9,926 bases of DNA. It comes from JBCBST01 sp039819115 (GTDB lineage: Bacteria > Bacteroidota > Rhodothermia > Balneolales > Balneolaceae). A model generated the notes under the pieces. It saw only the letters and a program-made list of their open reading frames with translations, searched no databases and was not told where the DNA came from. The translations under genes and the position numbers were made by a program. Positions 1 through 7,539 of the stretch are shown one piece after another. The stretch spans positions 1-9,926 of the forward strand of contig JBCBST010000118.1 of NCBI GenBank assembly GCA_039819115.1, written 5' to 3'. Every line of letters begins with the position of its first letter. Position 1 is the stretch's first letter.

Positions 1-379
1 GGCTATCCTTGTGGAAAACAAAAGCTCTATCCAGGTGAGGGTGTTTTTCGAATCGGATTTCAAGTTTTGAGTAATCCTCTTTTAAGGAAGTAATCTCAAA
101 GGTGTAAGAAAGGTCTTCATGTTTCAATACCTTCCGTTCTGCAATTGAGTATCCATAAGCAATAAGACTTTTCTCCGGATGGTCCTTAAAGTGTATACGG
201 TGTTTTTCAGCACGAAGGGCATCCGTTCTTTCCAAACGATTTTGAGCCGTCATCGGATCAGATATCAAAGCCTCTATGAACGAAGAAGCCTGCTCATAGG
301 TAACCTGTTGCCCCGAAACCGGCTGTAAGACGACCGTTAAACATAAGAGGGGAAAAAACAACCGGGTGATAAAAATCAC
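1..379 (-). CDS. Secreted protein of unknown function, partial (C-terminus beyond left edge)
   Basis: I do not recognise this protein. 126 codons are visible before the left edge cuts it off. The N-terminus reads as a classical signal peptide: a short start with one arginine (IFITR), a hydrophobic core (FFPLLCLTVVLQP) and a likely cleavage site after VSG, leaving a mature protein that begins QQVTYEQ. The mature part is highly charged (many Glu, Lys, Arg, His), has no cysteine and shows no motif I can name. The start is uncertain: no ATG is in frame between the menE stop and the signal sequence. GTG at 379 gives the best signal peptide; TTG at 403 is an alternative. The gene lies 66 bases downstream of the menE stop, on the same strand and in the same frame, with no terminator between, so it is probably the last known member of the men transcript. 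Periplasmic or outer-surface location is inferred from the signal peptide. Confidence 0.7.
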   Translation of the reverse strand, partial: MIFITRLFFPLLCLTVVLQPVSGQQVTYEQASSFIEALISDPMTAQNRLERTDALRAEKHRIHFKDHPEKSLIAYGYSIAERKVLKHEDLSYTFEITSLKEDYSKLEIRFEKHPHLDRAFVFHKDS

Positions 380-445
380 GATTCTGGATAGGTGATGGAT
401 CAACCCCGATGTTATTAAAGCTGGACCCAAAACGCGACTACTTCC

Positions 446-1927
446 TTATGCTAATCGATTCAATTCCCATTTTTTTACTTTGCCGAGTTCATTCTTTGGA
501 AGCTCGGTTACCACGTGGATCTCTTTGGGTATTTTAAAAGGTTCTATCCGTTTTTTTAAGTCGGTTTTAATGGTTTCATAGACGGGTTCAGCCCCATTCG
601 TGAGTGTCACAAATGCCGTAACTCGCTGTCCCCATTCATCATCTGGCACTCCTATTACAGCCGCTTCTTTTATGGCTGGTATCTGCTCGAGGACCTGTTC
701 TACTTCTACCGGGTTTACGTTTTCTCCTCCGGTTACAATCAGGTCGACACGGCGGGATTCTACAAACAATTGTCCAAAACCGTTTAAGTGCCCGAAATCA
801 CCGGTATTAAACCACCCTTGTCCGTCAAATTTTCCTTCGTTATCTGAGGCCTGAAAATACCCATCAAACACTTGGGGACCTCTGAGCCAAATGGTTCCCG
901 ACTGATTTACTCCTGCTCGTTTTCCCTTCTCATTTCTAATGACTAACTCATTAGGGTATAACGGTTTGCCTACACTTTTTAGGGGAGTATACTGCCCGGA
1001 GGGCGCAGCCATGGGGTTAGCTACAATTTGGGCACAGGTTTCCGTCATTCCGTAACTGGAAACAATCGGAATCCCACGTTCTACAGCCTTACGTACCAAT
1101 GCCTCTGAATAAGGTCCTCCACCCATCAGGATGGCTTTAAACTGATGATGGGTTTTGAATAGGGGATCGTTGAGCAAACGCTTCAGCATGGTTGGAACCA
1201 GGGAAGCCGCCTGGAACTGGAGATTTTCACCCAGGAATTCTTTAATCATTTCTTCATGGAATTCATCCAGTCGGTAAATCGCTGAACCGTATTCCAGCGA
1301 TCTGAAAATAATGGAGATGCCCCCTATGTGATTCAGCGGTAAACAAAGTAACCAATAATGATTAGAGGCCGGCTTGAAGTTTTGAGCTGAAGCTTTGGCC
1401 GCAAACCGGAGCTGCCTTCGTTTAAGGGGTACTATCTTTGGACTTCCGGTTGTACCCGAAGTGAAAAAATAGCCGAAAACTGCATCATCGCTGATGGGAT
1501 GGTCTTCTACCGGTGCCGACTTTTTTGGATCAAACGTAAACGCATTCAGGAAGAAATTATCGTCCATGGTTATGGAATCCAGATCCTGCACACGATGTCG
1601 GTTGGCAACATCGGTCACGATAAGAGCCGGATTGAGGGCTTCAATTCGGTTTTGAAGTTCCTTATCCGTCAACTGAGTACTTAACGGGATGATCGGCACT
1701 CCGAGTTTCCAGCAGGCAGCTAGAGCAAAGATAAGCACATCAGAAGATTGGGATAGAAAAGCGACGGGCCAACTCAGAGAGTCGGCATGGGTTTCCAGTA
1801 CGTGTCTGAAGTAGGCGGAAAAGCGATCCAGATCAGAGTAGGTGTACATTCCATAGTTTGAGGTCAGAAAAACCTTTTCTGGTTTCCTTTTTTTGAACTC
1901 AAACATATGTAGTCGCGATTTAAACAC
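446..1927 (-). CDS. menE: o-Succinylbenzoate--CoA ligase (MenE)
   Basis: Cytoplasmic acyl-CoA synthetase of the ANL (adenylate-forming) superfamily. It activates o-succinylbenzoate with ATP and joins it to CoA, giving the substrate of MenB in menaquinone synthesis. The usual motifs appear in order over 493 residues: the phosphate-binding loop FTSGTTGSPK (155-164), the adenine-binding SSYGMTET (290-297), GWFNTGDFG (371-379), the hinge region SRRVDLIVTGGENVNP (391-406), and PKNELGKVKK near the C-terminus, where K483 is the expected catalytic lysine of the adenylation step. ANL enzymes have many substrates; the assignment to MenE rests mainly on its place directly after menC and menA. The start used is GTG, 3 bases after the menC stop, which suggests translational coupling. 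An in-frame ATG seven codons further in (1906) is a possible alternative. No good Shine-Dalgarno sequence is present for either. Confidence 0.93.
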   Translation of the reverse strand: MFKSRLHMFEFKKRKPEKVFLTSNYGMYTYSDLDRFSAYFRHVLETHADSLSWPVAFLSQSSDVLIFALAACWKLGVPIIPLSTQLTDKELQNRIEALNPALIVTDVANRHRVQDLDSITMDDNFFLNAFTFDPKKSAPVEDHPISDDAVFGYFFTSGTTGSPKIVPLKRRQLRFAAKASAQNFKPASNHYWLLCLPLNHIGGISIIFRSLEYGSAIYRLDEFHEEMIKEFLGENLQFQAASLVPTMLKRLLNDPLFKTHHQFKAILMGGGPYSEALVRKAVERGIPIVSSYGMTETCAQIVANPMAAPSGQYTPLKSVGKPLYPNELVIRNEKGKRAGVNQSGTIWLRGPQVFDGYFQASDNEGKFDGQGWFNTGDFGHLNGFGQLFVESRRVDLIVTGGENVNPVEVEQVLEQIPAIKEAAVIGVPDDEWGQRVTAFVTLTNGAEPVYETIKTDLKKRIEPFKIPKEIHVVTELPKNELGKVKKWELNRLA

Positions 1928-1930
1928 CTG

Positions 1931-2995
1931 TTAACCCACTAGCTCATGAAGTGTTGAACGATCGGGCGTAATACCGTGACCAGGATGAACAGGGATAATA
2001 AAAGATCCTTCAATGATTTCTTGTTTCATTTCATATGGTTGTTGAAACAACGACCCTGTAGCTAAGCCATGCGCTGTTTGAGGAGCTCCCCAGCCTGAAG
2101 CCAACACTGCCGTTACCGTCCTTCCAATTTGATATTCCAACGATGTAGTAAACACTACATCAATTCCATGAGTTCTACACGCCCGGATTGTTACGTCCAT
2201 ATCACGGAAAGCCCCAAATAACATCGGTTTTAGAATGAGCAGGTTAATTCCCATAGTTGAGGTTAACTGCATAGCTTCCTGTTTGTTCCTGATTCCTTCA
2301 TCAACAGCTAAAGAAACCGGAATTTGTTTTGCGACTTGCTCAAAGTCGGATAATTCCGAAACGGGTTGCTCGCAGTATTCAACGTTTAAGGGGGATAAAA
2401 GATTTAGATTGATGATTGCATCTTCCGTGTTCCAGGCGCCATTTGCGTCAATCCGGATCTTGATGTTGGGGAAGCGCTGCCGTACCTCTTTAAGAATGCT
2501 GAATTCCTGTTCAAAATTAATACCCACCTTTACTTTAAACGTCGAAAATCCCTGCTCAACATATTCTTGAACGTGCTGTATGGTTTGAGCCTGGGAGTGC
2601 ATCCCAACAATGGCATTGCATTCAGGGTCCGCAGTGGTTGCTCCGAAAAGTTCTTCAGCCATCGTATGATGATTCAATCTGGCTTGTACATCGTACCAGA
2701 GCGTATCCAGCCCAAAGCTAAGGGAAGGTATATTATGGATATGCTGAAGAGACTCAATGAATGATCGGTCGCCCTCATTCAGCGCCTCGTCCAAATATCG
2801 GCGGTTATACAATAGAATAGGGACAAGCTGCTCGACCGTTTCCTCCGAGAATCCGGGGAGAGGAGCTAATTCACCCCAGCCTTCTGTTGTGGCATTTTGA
2901 AAATGGATGATGATCCCACTCCGGTAACGGTACGTGCCCGATGCAGTGGCAAAAGGCTGTTTAAAAGGAATTTTATAGCCAAAAAACTGAAGCAT
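1931..2995 (-). CDS. menC: o-Succinylbenzoate synthase (MenC)
   Basis: Enolase-superfamily dehydratase that converts SHCHC to o-succinylbenzoate in the menaquinone pathway. At 354 residues it has the usual two-domain layout: an N-terminal capping domain (about 1-120, including the loop GELAPLPGFS at 41-50) and a barrel domain. Active-site residues are all in place: the KxK pair in FKVKVG (K154, K156), the three metal ligands D183 (RIDANGAW), E209 (EQPVS) and D232 (AVDEG), and the second acid/base lysine K256 (LILKP). MenC is hard to tell from N-acylamino-acid racemases and dipeptide epimerases by sequence alone; its position between menA and menE settles the role. It starts with ATG 5 bases after the menA stop. 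Confidence 0.94.
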   Translation of the reverse strand: MLQFFGYKIPFKQPFATASGTYRYRSGIIIHFQNATTEGWGELAPLPGFSEETVEQLVPILLYNRRYLDEALNEGDRSFIESLQHIHNIPSLSFGLDTLWYDVQARLNHHTMAEELFGATTADPECNAIVGMHSQAQTIQHVQEYVEQGFSTFKVKVGINFEQEFSILKEVRQRFPNIKIRIDANGAWNTEDAIINLNLLSPLNVEYCEQPVSELSDFEQVAKQIPVSLAVDEGIRNKQEAMQLTSTMGINLLILKPMLFGAFRDMDVTIRACRTHGIDVVFTTSLEYQIGRTVTAVLASGWGAPQTAHGLATGSLFQQPYEMKQEIIEGSFIIPVHPGHGITPDRSTLHELVG

Positions 2996-3000
2996 GAAAG

Positions 3001-3897
3001 CTAAGCCAGTACAATGCCAATGCTGAGTAATGCCCCAAAAAGGGTCATATACTGAGCCGTTCGCTCGAGTACAGCATTGAGTTTGGGTTTATCGGTTTCC
3101 GTCCACACTGTTCTAATCAGGATAAGCGCCACCGGCAGTGACAAAAAAGGAAGAAATATCCATACTCCATATCCCATCTGCCAGAAAAAGTGGGGCGGTA
3201 TAGCAAAAGCCAGAAACAGCATAAGGGTGTATTCCAGCTTCAAGGTACGGTCTCCAAAAAGAACCCCAAGTGTCCGTTTCCCGGATTTTGCATCCTGTTC
3301 AACGTCTCTCAGATTATTGATCACTAAAATGTTGGTACATAACGCCCCAACAGCAAGCGATGCCCAGAAACTGGCCTCAGACCACGACAACGCATTCACA
3401 TAATAAGTGCCCATCACGGCTACAATGCCGAAAAACAGGAAGACAAATACATCACCTAATCCATTATAACCCAGGGGATAGGGGCCCCCAGTATATAATA
3501 CTCCAAACAAGAGGGAGGCTATACCAATGGCAAGGATAACCCAGCCGCCAACCCAGACCAGGTATAGTCCGATGATAAAGGCCAGTCCCATAACGACTAT
3601 GGTGGCATTCCGCATGGTTTTTGGTGCAATTAAACCTGCTGCAGTAGCTCTTCTGAACCCGATGCGTTCTTCCGTATCAGAACCCTTAATAAAATCGAAG
3701 TAATCGTTCGCAAAGTTGGTACCAATCTGGATAAGCAGAGCACACAGCAAAGCAACAACTGTAGGTATCCAAACCAGTGTTTCTTCCTTCCATGCAATAG
3801 CTGCACCAACAAGAACAGGAACAAATGCAGCGGCCAGTGTTTTAGGGCGGGATGCTTCTAACCAGATCGGGAACGTAGATTGAGCCAAAGGCGACAA
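3001..3897 (-). CDS. menA: 1,4-Dihydroxy-2-naphthoate polyprenyltransferase (MenA)
   Basis: Integral membrane prenyltransferase of the UbiA family. It attaches the polyprenyl tail to 1,4-dihydroxy-2-naphthoate with loss of CO2, giving demethylmenaquinone. At 298 residues it is of normal length and has about eight or nine hydrophobic segments. The two Asp-rich motifs that bind the Mg-diphosphate are clear: NDYFD (64-68) and NNLRDVEQD (194-202). The N-terminal WLEASRPKTL (12-21) and the GGPYPLGYNGLGD loop (137-149) are typical of MenA within the family. The only start consistent with a full N-terminus is TTG at 3897: an in-frame stop lies 15 bases upstream, at 3913-3915, no ATG lies between, and the next Met is at residue 96. 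It is the first gene of the men operon, divergent from the glutamine synthetase gene. Confidence 0.94.
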   Translation of the reverse strand: MSPLAQSTFPIWLEASRPKTLAAAFVPVLVGAAIAWKEETLVWIPTVVALLCALLIQIGTNFANDYFDFIKGSDTEERIGFRRATAAGLIAPKTMRNATIVVMGLAFIIGLYLVWVGGWVILAIGIASLLFGVLYTGGPYPLGYNGLGDVFVFLFFGIVAVMGTYYVNALSWSEASFWASLAVGALCTNILVINNLRDVEQDAKSGKRTLGVLFGDRTLKLEYTLMLFLAFAIPPHFFWQMGYGVWIFLPFLSLPVALILIRTVWTETDKPKLNAVLERTAQYMTLFGALLSIGIVLA

Positions 3898-3920
3898 ATT
3901 TAGTGTGGAAAATCAGAAAA

Positions 3921-3928
3921 CAAAGGTA
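3921..3928 (-). promoter_or_regulatory. Putative -7 box of the menA operon promoter
   Basis: On the minus strand this reads TACCTTTG, an exact match to the Bacteroidota -7 consensus TAnnTTTG. It would place transcription start near 3914, about 17 bases before the TTG start of menA, which fits that start choice. I see no convincing TTG/TTTG -33 element at the expected distance, only a T-rich run (about 3946-3953), so the call stays tentative. Confidence 0.42.
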
Positions 3929-4087
3929 CTGGTAATTCCGTTGGGCTAAAAAAATGAAGTAAATCTGTTTATCACCTTAATTTTTTTTTAAAAGAGAGTG
4001 TGAATTTACAGGTCAAGGTTAATTTTTAGGTTTTTTAGAGTGTTTGCCTTCATAAATTAATTGTGGAAAAGTTTTGGTCTAATTATG

Positions 4088-4119
4088 TTGAAGGTTTTTT
4101 GGGATTTCGCCTATATTTA
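4088..4119 (+). promoter_or_regulatory. Putative glutamine synthetase promoter
   Basis: TTGAAG (4088-4093) and TATATT (4112-4117) are 18 bases apart and resemble -35 and -10 boxes. The same second element read as TATATTTA (4112-4119) matches the Bacteroidota TAnnTTTG box in all fixed positions but the last. Transcription would start near 4125, giving a leader of about 34 bases. The leader contains an AT-only 10-base palindrome (ATTTTAAAAT) at 4129-4138 and no Shine-Dalgarno sequence. Nothing in the region can be tied to a known nitrogen regulator. Confidence 0.45.
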
Positions 4120-4158
4120 GTTGCTCAAATTTTAAAATAACCCGTCTTCACAATACCT

Positions 4159-6333
4159 ATGTCAAAAGCACTTCCTCGCTACGATAACTTAGCGGCAGCA
4201 CGAAATTGGAGACCCGGTGAGAATAATGTATCACCGATGAACATCTCCGAGATTTTTGGTGAGAATACACTCACACTCGATAAATTACAGGAACGACTAC
4301 CCAAAGCAGCCTGGAAATCTCTCCGGAAAACTATTGACGAAGGGGAAACCCTTGATCCTGAAGTAGCCGATGCCGTGGCTCTGGCTATGAAAGACTGGGC
4401 TACTGAAAAAGGTGCTACCCATTTTACGCACTGGTTTCAGCCCTTAACGGGTTCAACTGCTGAAAAGCACGACAGTTTTATCACACCGAATCAGGGTGGC
4501 GGCGCAATCGCCGTTTTTTCGGGAAAAGAACTGATACAGGGTGAACCTGATGCATCCAGCTTTCCGAGCGGAGGGTTAAGAGCCACTTTTGAAGCTCGTG
4601 GATATACCGCATGGGACCCTACTTCACCTGCATTTATTATTGAAAACCAGAATGGATCTTATCTTTGTATTCCAACAGCGTTTGCCTCATGGAAAGGAGA
4701 AGCTCTTGATCATAAAACACCTCTGTTACGTTCGGTTGAAGCGTTAAACAAATCGGCTACGGCCGCTCTTGAACTTTTTGATGTATCCACGAAGCGGGTC
4801 ACGTCTACCGTTGGCTGTGAGCAGGAATACTTCCTGATTGATCAGGAGTTTTTCTACCGTCGCCCTGATTTCATTACAGCCGGACGAACCCTGGTAGGCG
4901 CCAAACCTCCGAGAGGTCACGAATTGGATGATCACTATTTCGGATCTATTCCGGAGCGGGTGCTTTCTTTTATGCTCGATGCCGAGAAGGAATTATATAA
5001 GCTGGGTATTCCGGTTAAAACCCGACACAACGAAGTGGCACCCAGCCAGTACGAAATTGCCCCCATTTTTGAATCATCAAACGTGGCTGCCGATCATCAG
5101 CAGTTGACTATGATGGTGTTGAAGCGAGTGGCACGCAAATATGGTATGGAATGCCTTATTCACGAAAAACCATTCGACGGAGTAAACGGCTCAGGAAAAC
5201 ACCTGAACTGGAGTATGGGAACGGCGGAAGGAGACAACCTCCTGGAACCCGGCGACAACCCGCACGATAACATGCAGTTCCTGTTTTTCTATACTGCTGT
5301 ATTATCCGCTGTGTATCGTCACCAGGATTTACTTCGCATTTCGGTAGCCCATGCCGGGAATGACCATCGGTTAGGTGCAAACGAAGCACCACCGGCTATT
5401 ATCTCTGCATTTGTGGGAGATCAGCTTTCCGATATCGTAGACCAGTTATTGGAAGGGGAAGCTAAGTCATCAAAGCAAGGTGGTTTGCTTGGGTTGGGAA
5501 CCCCGGTTCTTCCACATCTTCCAAAGCATGCCGGCGATCGTAACCGTACTTCTCCTTTTGCTTTTACCGGTAATAAATTTGAATTCCGCGCATTAGGATC
5601 CAGCCAGTCGCCCTCATTTCCTATTGTTGTATTAAATACCATTGTTGCCGAAGCGATTGATGAGCTTGCTCAAAAACTGAAAAAGGAAATGGCGAATGGT
5701 TCTCTTGAAAAAGCATTGGAAGTGGTGCTCAGAGAAACGTTAAAGGAATGTAAGCCTATCATTTTTAATGGAGACGGATATTCAGACGAGTGGCATAAGG
5801 AAGCTGAGGAACGAGGGTTGCTCAACCTCAGAACCACAGCCGACGCACTTCCGCACCTGGTTGATGAAAAGAACCTGGCCCTCTTCAGTACATATAAAGT
5901 AATGAACGAGAAGGAAGTGGAATCCCGTATGGAAATCTGGGCCGAGCAGTATATCACTACACGAACCATCGAAATTGATACGATTGAGTCTATCGCAAAA
6001 ACAATGGTATTCCCGGCTTCAGCACGGTATGCCAAAGAACTGATTAAAGCCGTGGAAGAAGGACAGGATCTTGATCTGGATACTTCCGGTATTCGTTCCA
6101 TGGTTGACAAGGTAAATGGCGGGCTAAATCGGCTGGCCAAGGCACTCGATAACCTGGCTACGTTTCAGGAAGAACTGACTTATGATACCGTGGTTGAACA
6201 TGCAACCACGGTGAAAGATGTGCTTCTTCCTGCTATGACGGATATTCGGGATGCTATTGATTACCTCGAACGGTATACCGCCGACGACAACTGGCCGCTA
6301 CCGATCTACCGGGAAATGTTATTCATCAAATAA
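4159..6333 (+). CDS. glnN: Glutamine synthetase type III (GlnN)
   Basis: Cytoplasmic enzyme that makes glutamine from glutamate, ammonia and ATP, the entry point for ammonium assimilation. Its 724 residues and motifs identify the large GSIII class and not the roughly 450-residue type I enzyme. Visible family features are the N-terminal block [19 protein letters not shown] (135-153), the metal-binding [10 protein letters not shown] (219-228, with E221 and E223), [14 protein letters not shown] (289-302), [10 protein letters not shown] (344-353) for the glutamate/metal site, [12 protein letters not shown] (401-412), and [20 protein letters not shown] (463-482) with the substrate-binding arginines. 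A helical C-terminal domain (about 570-724) is typical of GSIII. The gene stands alone: divergent from menA upstream and closed by a strong terminator downstream. GSIII lacks the classical adenylylation control, so regulation here is probably transcriptional; no operator was identified. Confidence 0.96.
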   Translation: MSKALPRYDNLAAARNWRPGENNVSPMNISEIFGENTLTLDKLQERLPKAAWKSLRKTIDEGETLDPEVADAVALAMKDWATEKGATHFTHWFQPLTGSTAEKHDSFITPNQGGGAIAVFSGKELIQGEPDASSFPSGGLRATFEARGYTAWDPTSPAFIIENQNGSYLCIPTAFASWKGEALDHKTPLLRSVEALNKSATAALELFDVSTKRVTSTVGCEQEYFLIDQEFFYRRPDFITAGRTLVGAKPPRGHELDDHYFGSIPERVLSFMLDAEKELYKLGIPVKTRHNEVAPSQYEIAPIFESSNVAADHQQLTMMVLKRVARKYGMECLIHEKPFDGVNGSGKHLNWSMGTAEGDNLLEPGDNPHDNMQFLFFYTAVLSAVYRHQDLLRISVAHAGNDHRLGANEAPPAIISAFVGDQLSDIVDQLLEGEAKSSKQGGLLGLGTPVLPHLPKHAGDRNRTSPFAFTGNKFEFRALGSSQSPSFPIVVLNTIVAEAIDELAQKLKKEMANGSLEKALEVVLRETLKECKPIIFNGDGYSDEWHKEAEERGLLNLRTTADALPHLVDEKNLALFSTYKVMNEKEVESRMEIWAEQYITTRTIEIDTIESIAKTMVFPASARYAKELIKAVEEGQDLDLDTSGIRSMVDKVNGGLNRLAKALDNLATFQEELTYDTVVEHATTVKDVLLPAMTDIRDAIDYLERYTADDNWPLPIYREMLFIK

Positions 6334-6354
6334 CCCGGTGTTCAAGAATAACCC

Positions 6355-6386
6355 AACCCCGCTTTTGAAAAAGAGCGGGGTTTTTT
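6355..6386 (+). terminator. Rho-independent terminator of glnN
   Basis: AACCCCGCT (6355-6363) pairs perfectly with AGCGGGGTT (6374-6382). Three more pairs (one G-U, two A-U) close on a GAAA loop at 6367-6370, giving a 12-pair stem capped by a GNRA tetraloop. A run of six T (6381-6386) overlaps the stem base and follows it. It starts 22 bases after the glnN stop. Confidence 0.93.
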
Positions 6387-6401
6387 ATTGTAGGGTAAAA
6401 A

Positions 6402-6737
6402 ATGAAAGAACTTACCTGGAAACAGTTCGAAGCTGTTGATCTTCGTATTGGCACGATTCTAACCGCAACGTCTTTTCCGGAGGCCCGAAAACCGGCATAT
6501 AAACTCCGCGTTGATTTTGGAACAGAGATTGGAATCAAAAACTCTTCCGCACAAATTACAGAGGCATACGAACTCAACGATTTGCCGGGTAAACAGGTGC
6601 TTGGCGTAGTGAATTTTCCACCTAAACAAATCGGGCCATTTATCTCAGAATGTCTGATAACCGGATTTCATACAGAAGGTGGTGTTATACTTGCTTCCGT
6701 GGATCAAAAAGTGCCAAATGGCACTAAATTATTGTAG
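6402..6737 (+). CDS. csaA: CsaA-type tRNA-binding-domain protein
   Basis: Small cytoplasmic protein of 111 residues made of a single OB-fold tRNA-binding domain (the Trbp111/CsaA family, also fused to some Met- and Phe-tRNA synthetases). The whole length fits: VDLRIGTIL (12-20), the strand KPAYKLRVDFG (30-40), the core SSAQIT (48-53), GKQVLGVVNFPPKQIG (63-78) and SECLITGF (82-89). CsaA binds tRNA in vitro and has been described as a chaperone or secretion-related protein in Bacillus; its physiological role is not settled. The start is ATG with AGGG at 6392-6395, six bases upstream, one of the few Shine-Dalgarno-like sequences in the window. It begins only 15 bases after the T-run of the glnN terminator, and no clear promoter fits in that gap. 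The next gene follows after 24 bases. Confidence 0.92.
   Translation: MKELTWKQFEAVDLRIGTILTATSFPEARKPAYKLRVDFGTEIGIKNSSAQITEAYELNDLPGKQVLGVVNFPPKQIGPFISECLITGFHTEGGVILASVDQKVPNGTKLL
6710..6725. repeat. Palindrome at the 3' end of csaA
   Basis: AGTGCCA (6710-6716) and TGGCACT (6719-6725) form a perfect inverted repeat with two bases between. As RNA it would be a 6-pair stem with an AAAT loop, followed by AT-rich sequence without a proper T-run. It lies over the last codons of csaA, so it could be a weak terminator, a processing site, an operator for the next gene, or chance. Confidence 0.4.
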
Positions 6738-6761
6738 TTTTATTTAACTAAGCCTATTTGA

Positions 6762-7517
6762 ATGAGAAATCCGGTCCGTAGCCTGTTTCGTCAGCTCGCC
6801 CCCTCAACGATCATTGATTATTTCGAAGAGCTCCAGGGGCGAATTGAAAACCTGGAGAAGGTGATAGATACCCTTATTGAACGGCCGGTATACGATCATT
6901 CAGCTTCTATAGCTTTGAATCAGCAACACCACCGCCGGGCTATGTTCCATGAGTTAGCTGCTGTAGAAGGCATGGAGATGATCGTAGAAACAGGAACGTG
7001 GATCGGAGAAACAGCCGCCTATATGGCAACGAGTACCGGGCTTCCGGTCCATACCTGCGAACTCAATCCGCGATATTATCAACTGGCTCAAAAACGTACC
7101 GAGGCCGTCTCAGGGATAACGTTTAACCTGGCCGATTCCCGTTCTTTTTTGCACTCGATTGCTGATCGGCTTACCGCTGCGAAACGTGTGTTTTGTTATC
7201 TGGATGCTCACTGGTATAACGATTTACCGCTGAAAGAGGAGGTTCAGCTCATTGCACGGTATGCTCAGTCGTTTGTAATTATGATCGACGATTTTGAGGT
7301 TCCCGGAGACGAGGGGTATAAATTTGACGATTACGGACCTGGTAAAACGTTGAACCGTGAACTCCTTCAGACCGAAATTAATGCGAACGATATGGGCGTT
7401 TTCTATCCATCCATACCATCATCGCAGGAAACAGGTTTAGTGCATGGTTGTATTGTTTTGTGTTCCACAGATTTAAAGGAAACATTAGCCGGTGAATCTA
7501 CGTTGTCACCAGCATAA
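6762..7517 (+). CDS. Class I SAM-dependent methyltransferase-like protein, substrate unknown
   Basis: 251-residue protein, most like the Methyltransf_24 type of class I methyltransferases. Residues 1-45 are charged and helical, with a probable short coiled coil (about 18-40, EELQGRIENLEKVIDTL). A Rossmann core follows: IVETGTWIGETAAYMA (74-89) as the SAM-binding loop, HTCELNPRYY (97-106) with E100 as the likely ribose ligand, NLADSRSF (122-129), then YLDAHWYND (146-154) and VIMIDDFEVPGD (172-183), which correspond to the DGDH and hDD positions of the family. No signal peptide or membrane segment is present, so it should be cytoplasmic. Relatives are often found in polysaccharide or natural-product loci, which would fit the glycosyltransferase further downstream, but no substrate can be named. 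The gene starts 24 bases after csaA and ends 22 bases before the DUF2141 gene, suggesting one transcript. Fold confidence is good; function confidence is low. Confidence 0.75.
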   Translation: MRNPVRSLFRQLAPSTIIDYFEELQGRIENLEKVIDTLIERPVYDHSASIALNQQHHRRAMFHELAAVEGMEMIVETGTWIGETAAYMATSTGLPVHTCELNPRYYQLAQKRTEAVSGITFNLADSRSFLHSIADRLTAAKRVFCYLDAHWYNDLPLKEEVQLIARYAQSFVIMIDDFEVPGDEGYKFDDYGPGKTLNRELLQTEINANDMGVFYPSIPSSQETGLVHGCIVLCSTDLKETLAGESTLSPA

Positions 7518-7539
7518 TCAGACTGTTCTTCTAACCGGT

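Noticed and set aside
2235..2570. Open frame of 111 codons on the plus strand opposite menC
   Set aside because: It lies fully within menC, whose active-site motifs are intact, and its product resembles no protein family.
3960..4080. Small RNA gene in the AT-rich divergent region
   Set aside because: No stable hairpin followed by a T-run was found on either strand, so nothing supports a transcript of its own.
4120..4158. Glutamine riboswitch or other structured leader before glnN
   Set aside because: The predicted leader is only about 34 bases, AT-rich, and holds no recognisable riboswitch core.
5670..6140. Long open frame of 156 codons on the minus strand inside the glutamine synthetase gene
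   Set aside because: It is antisense to the well-conserved C-terminal part of glnN, is rich in Ser and Arg as expected from a reversed coding strand, and shows no domain.
7492..7539. Upstream ATG start for the DUF2141 gene
   Set aside because: It would overlap the methyltransferase gene and place polar residues ahead of a clean signal peptide starting at 7540.
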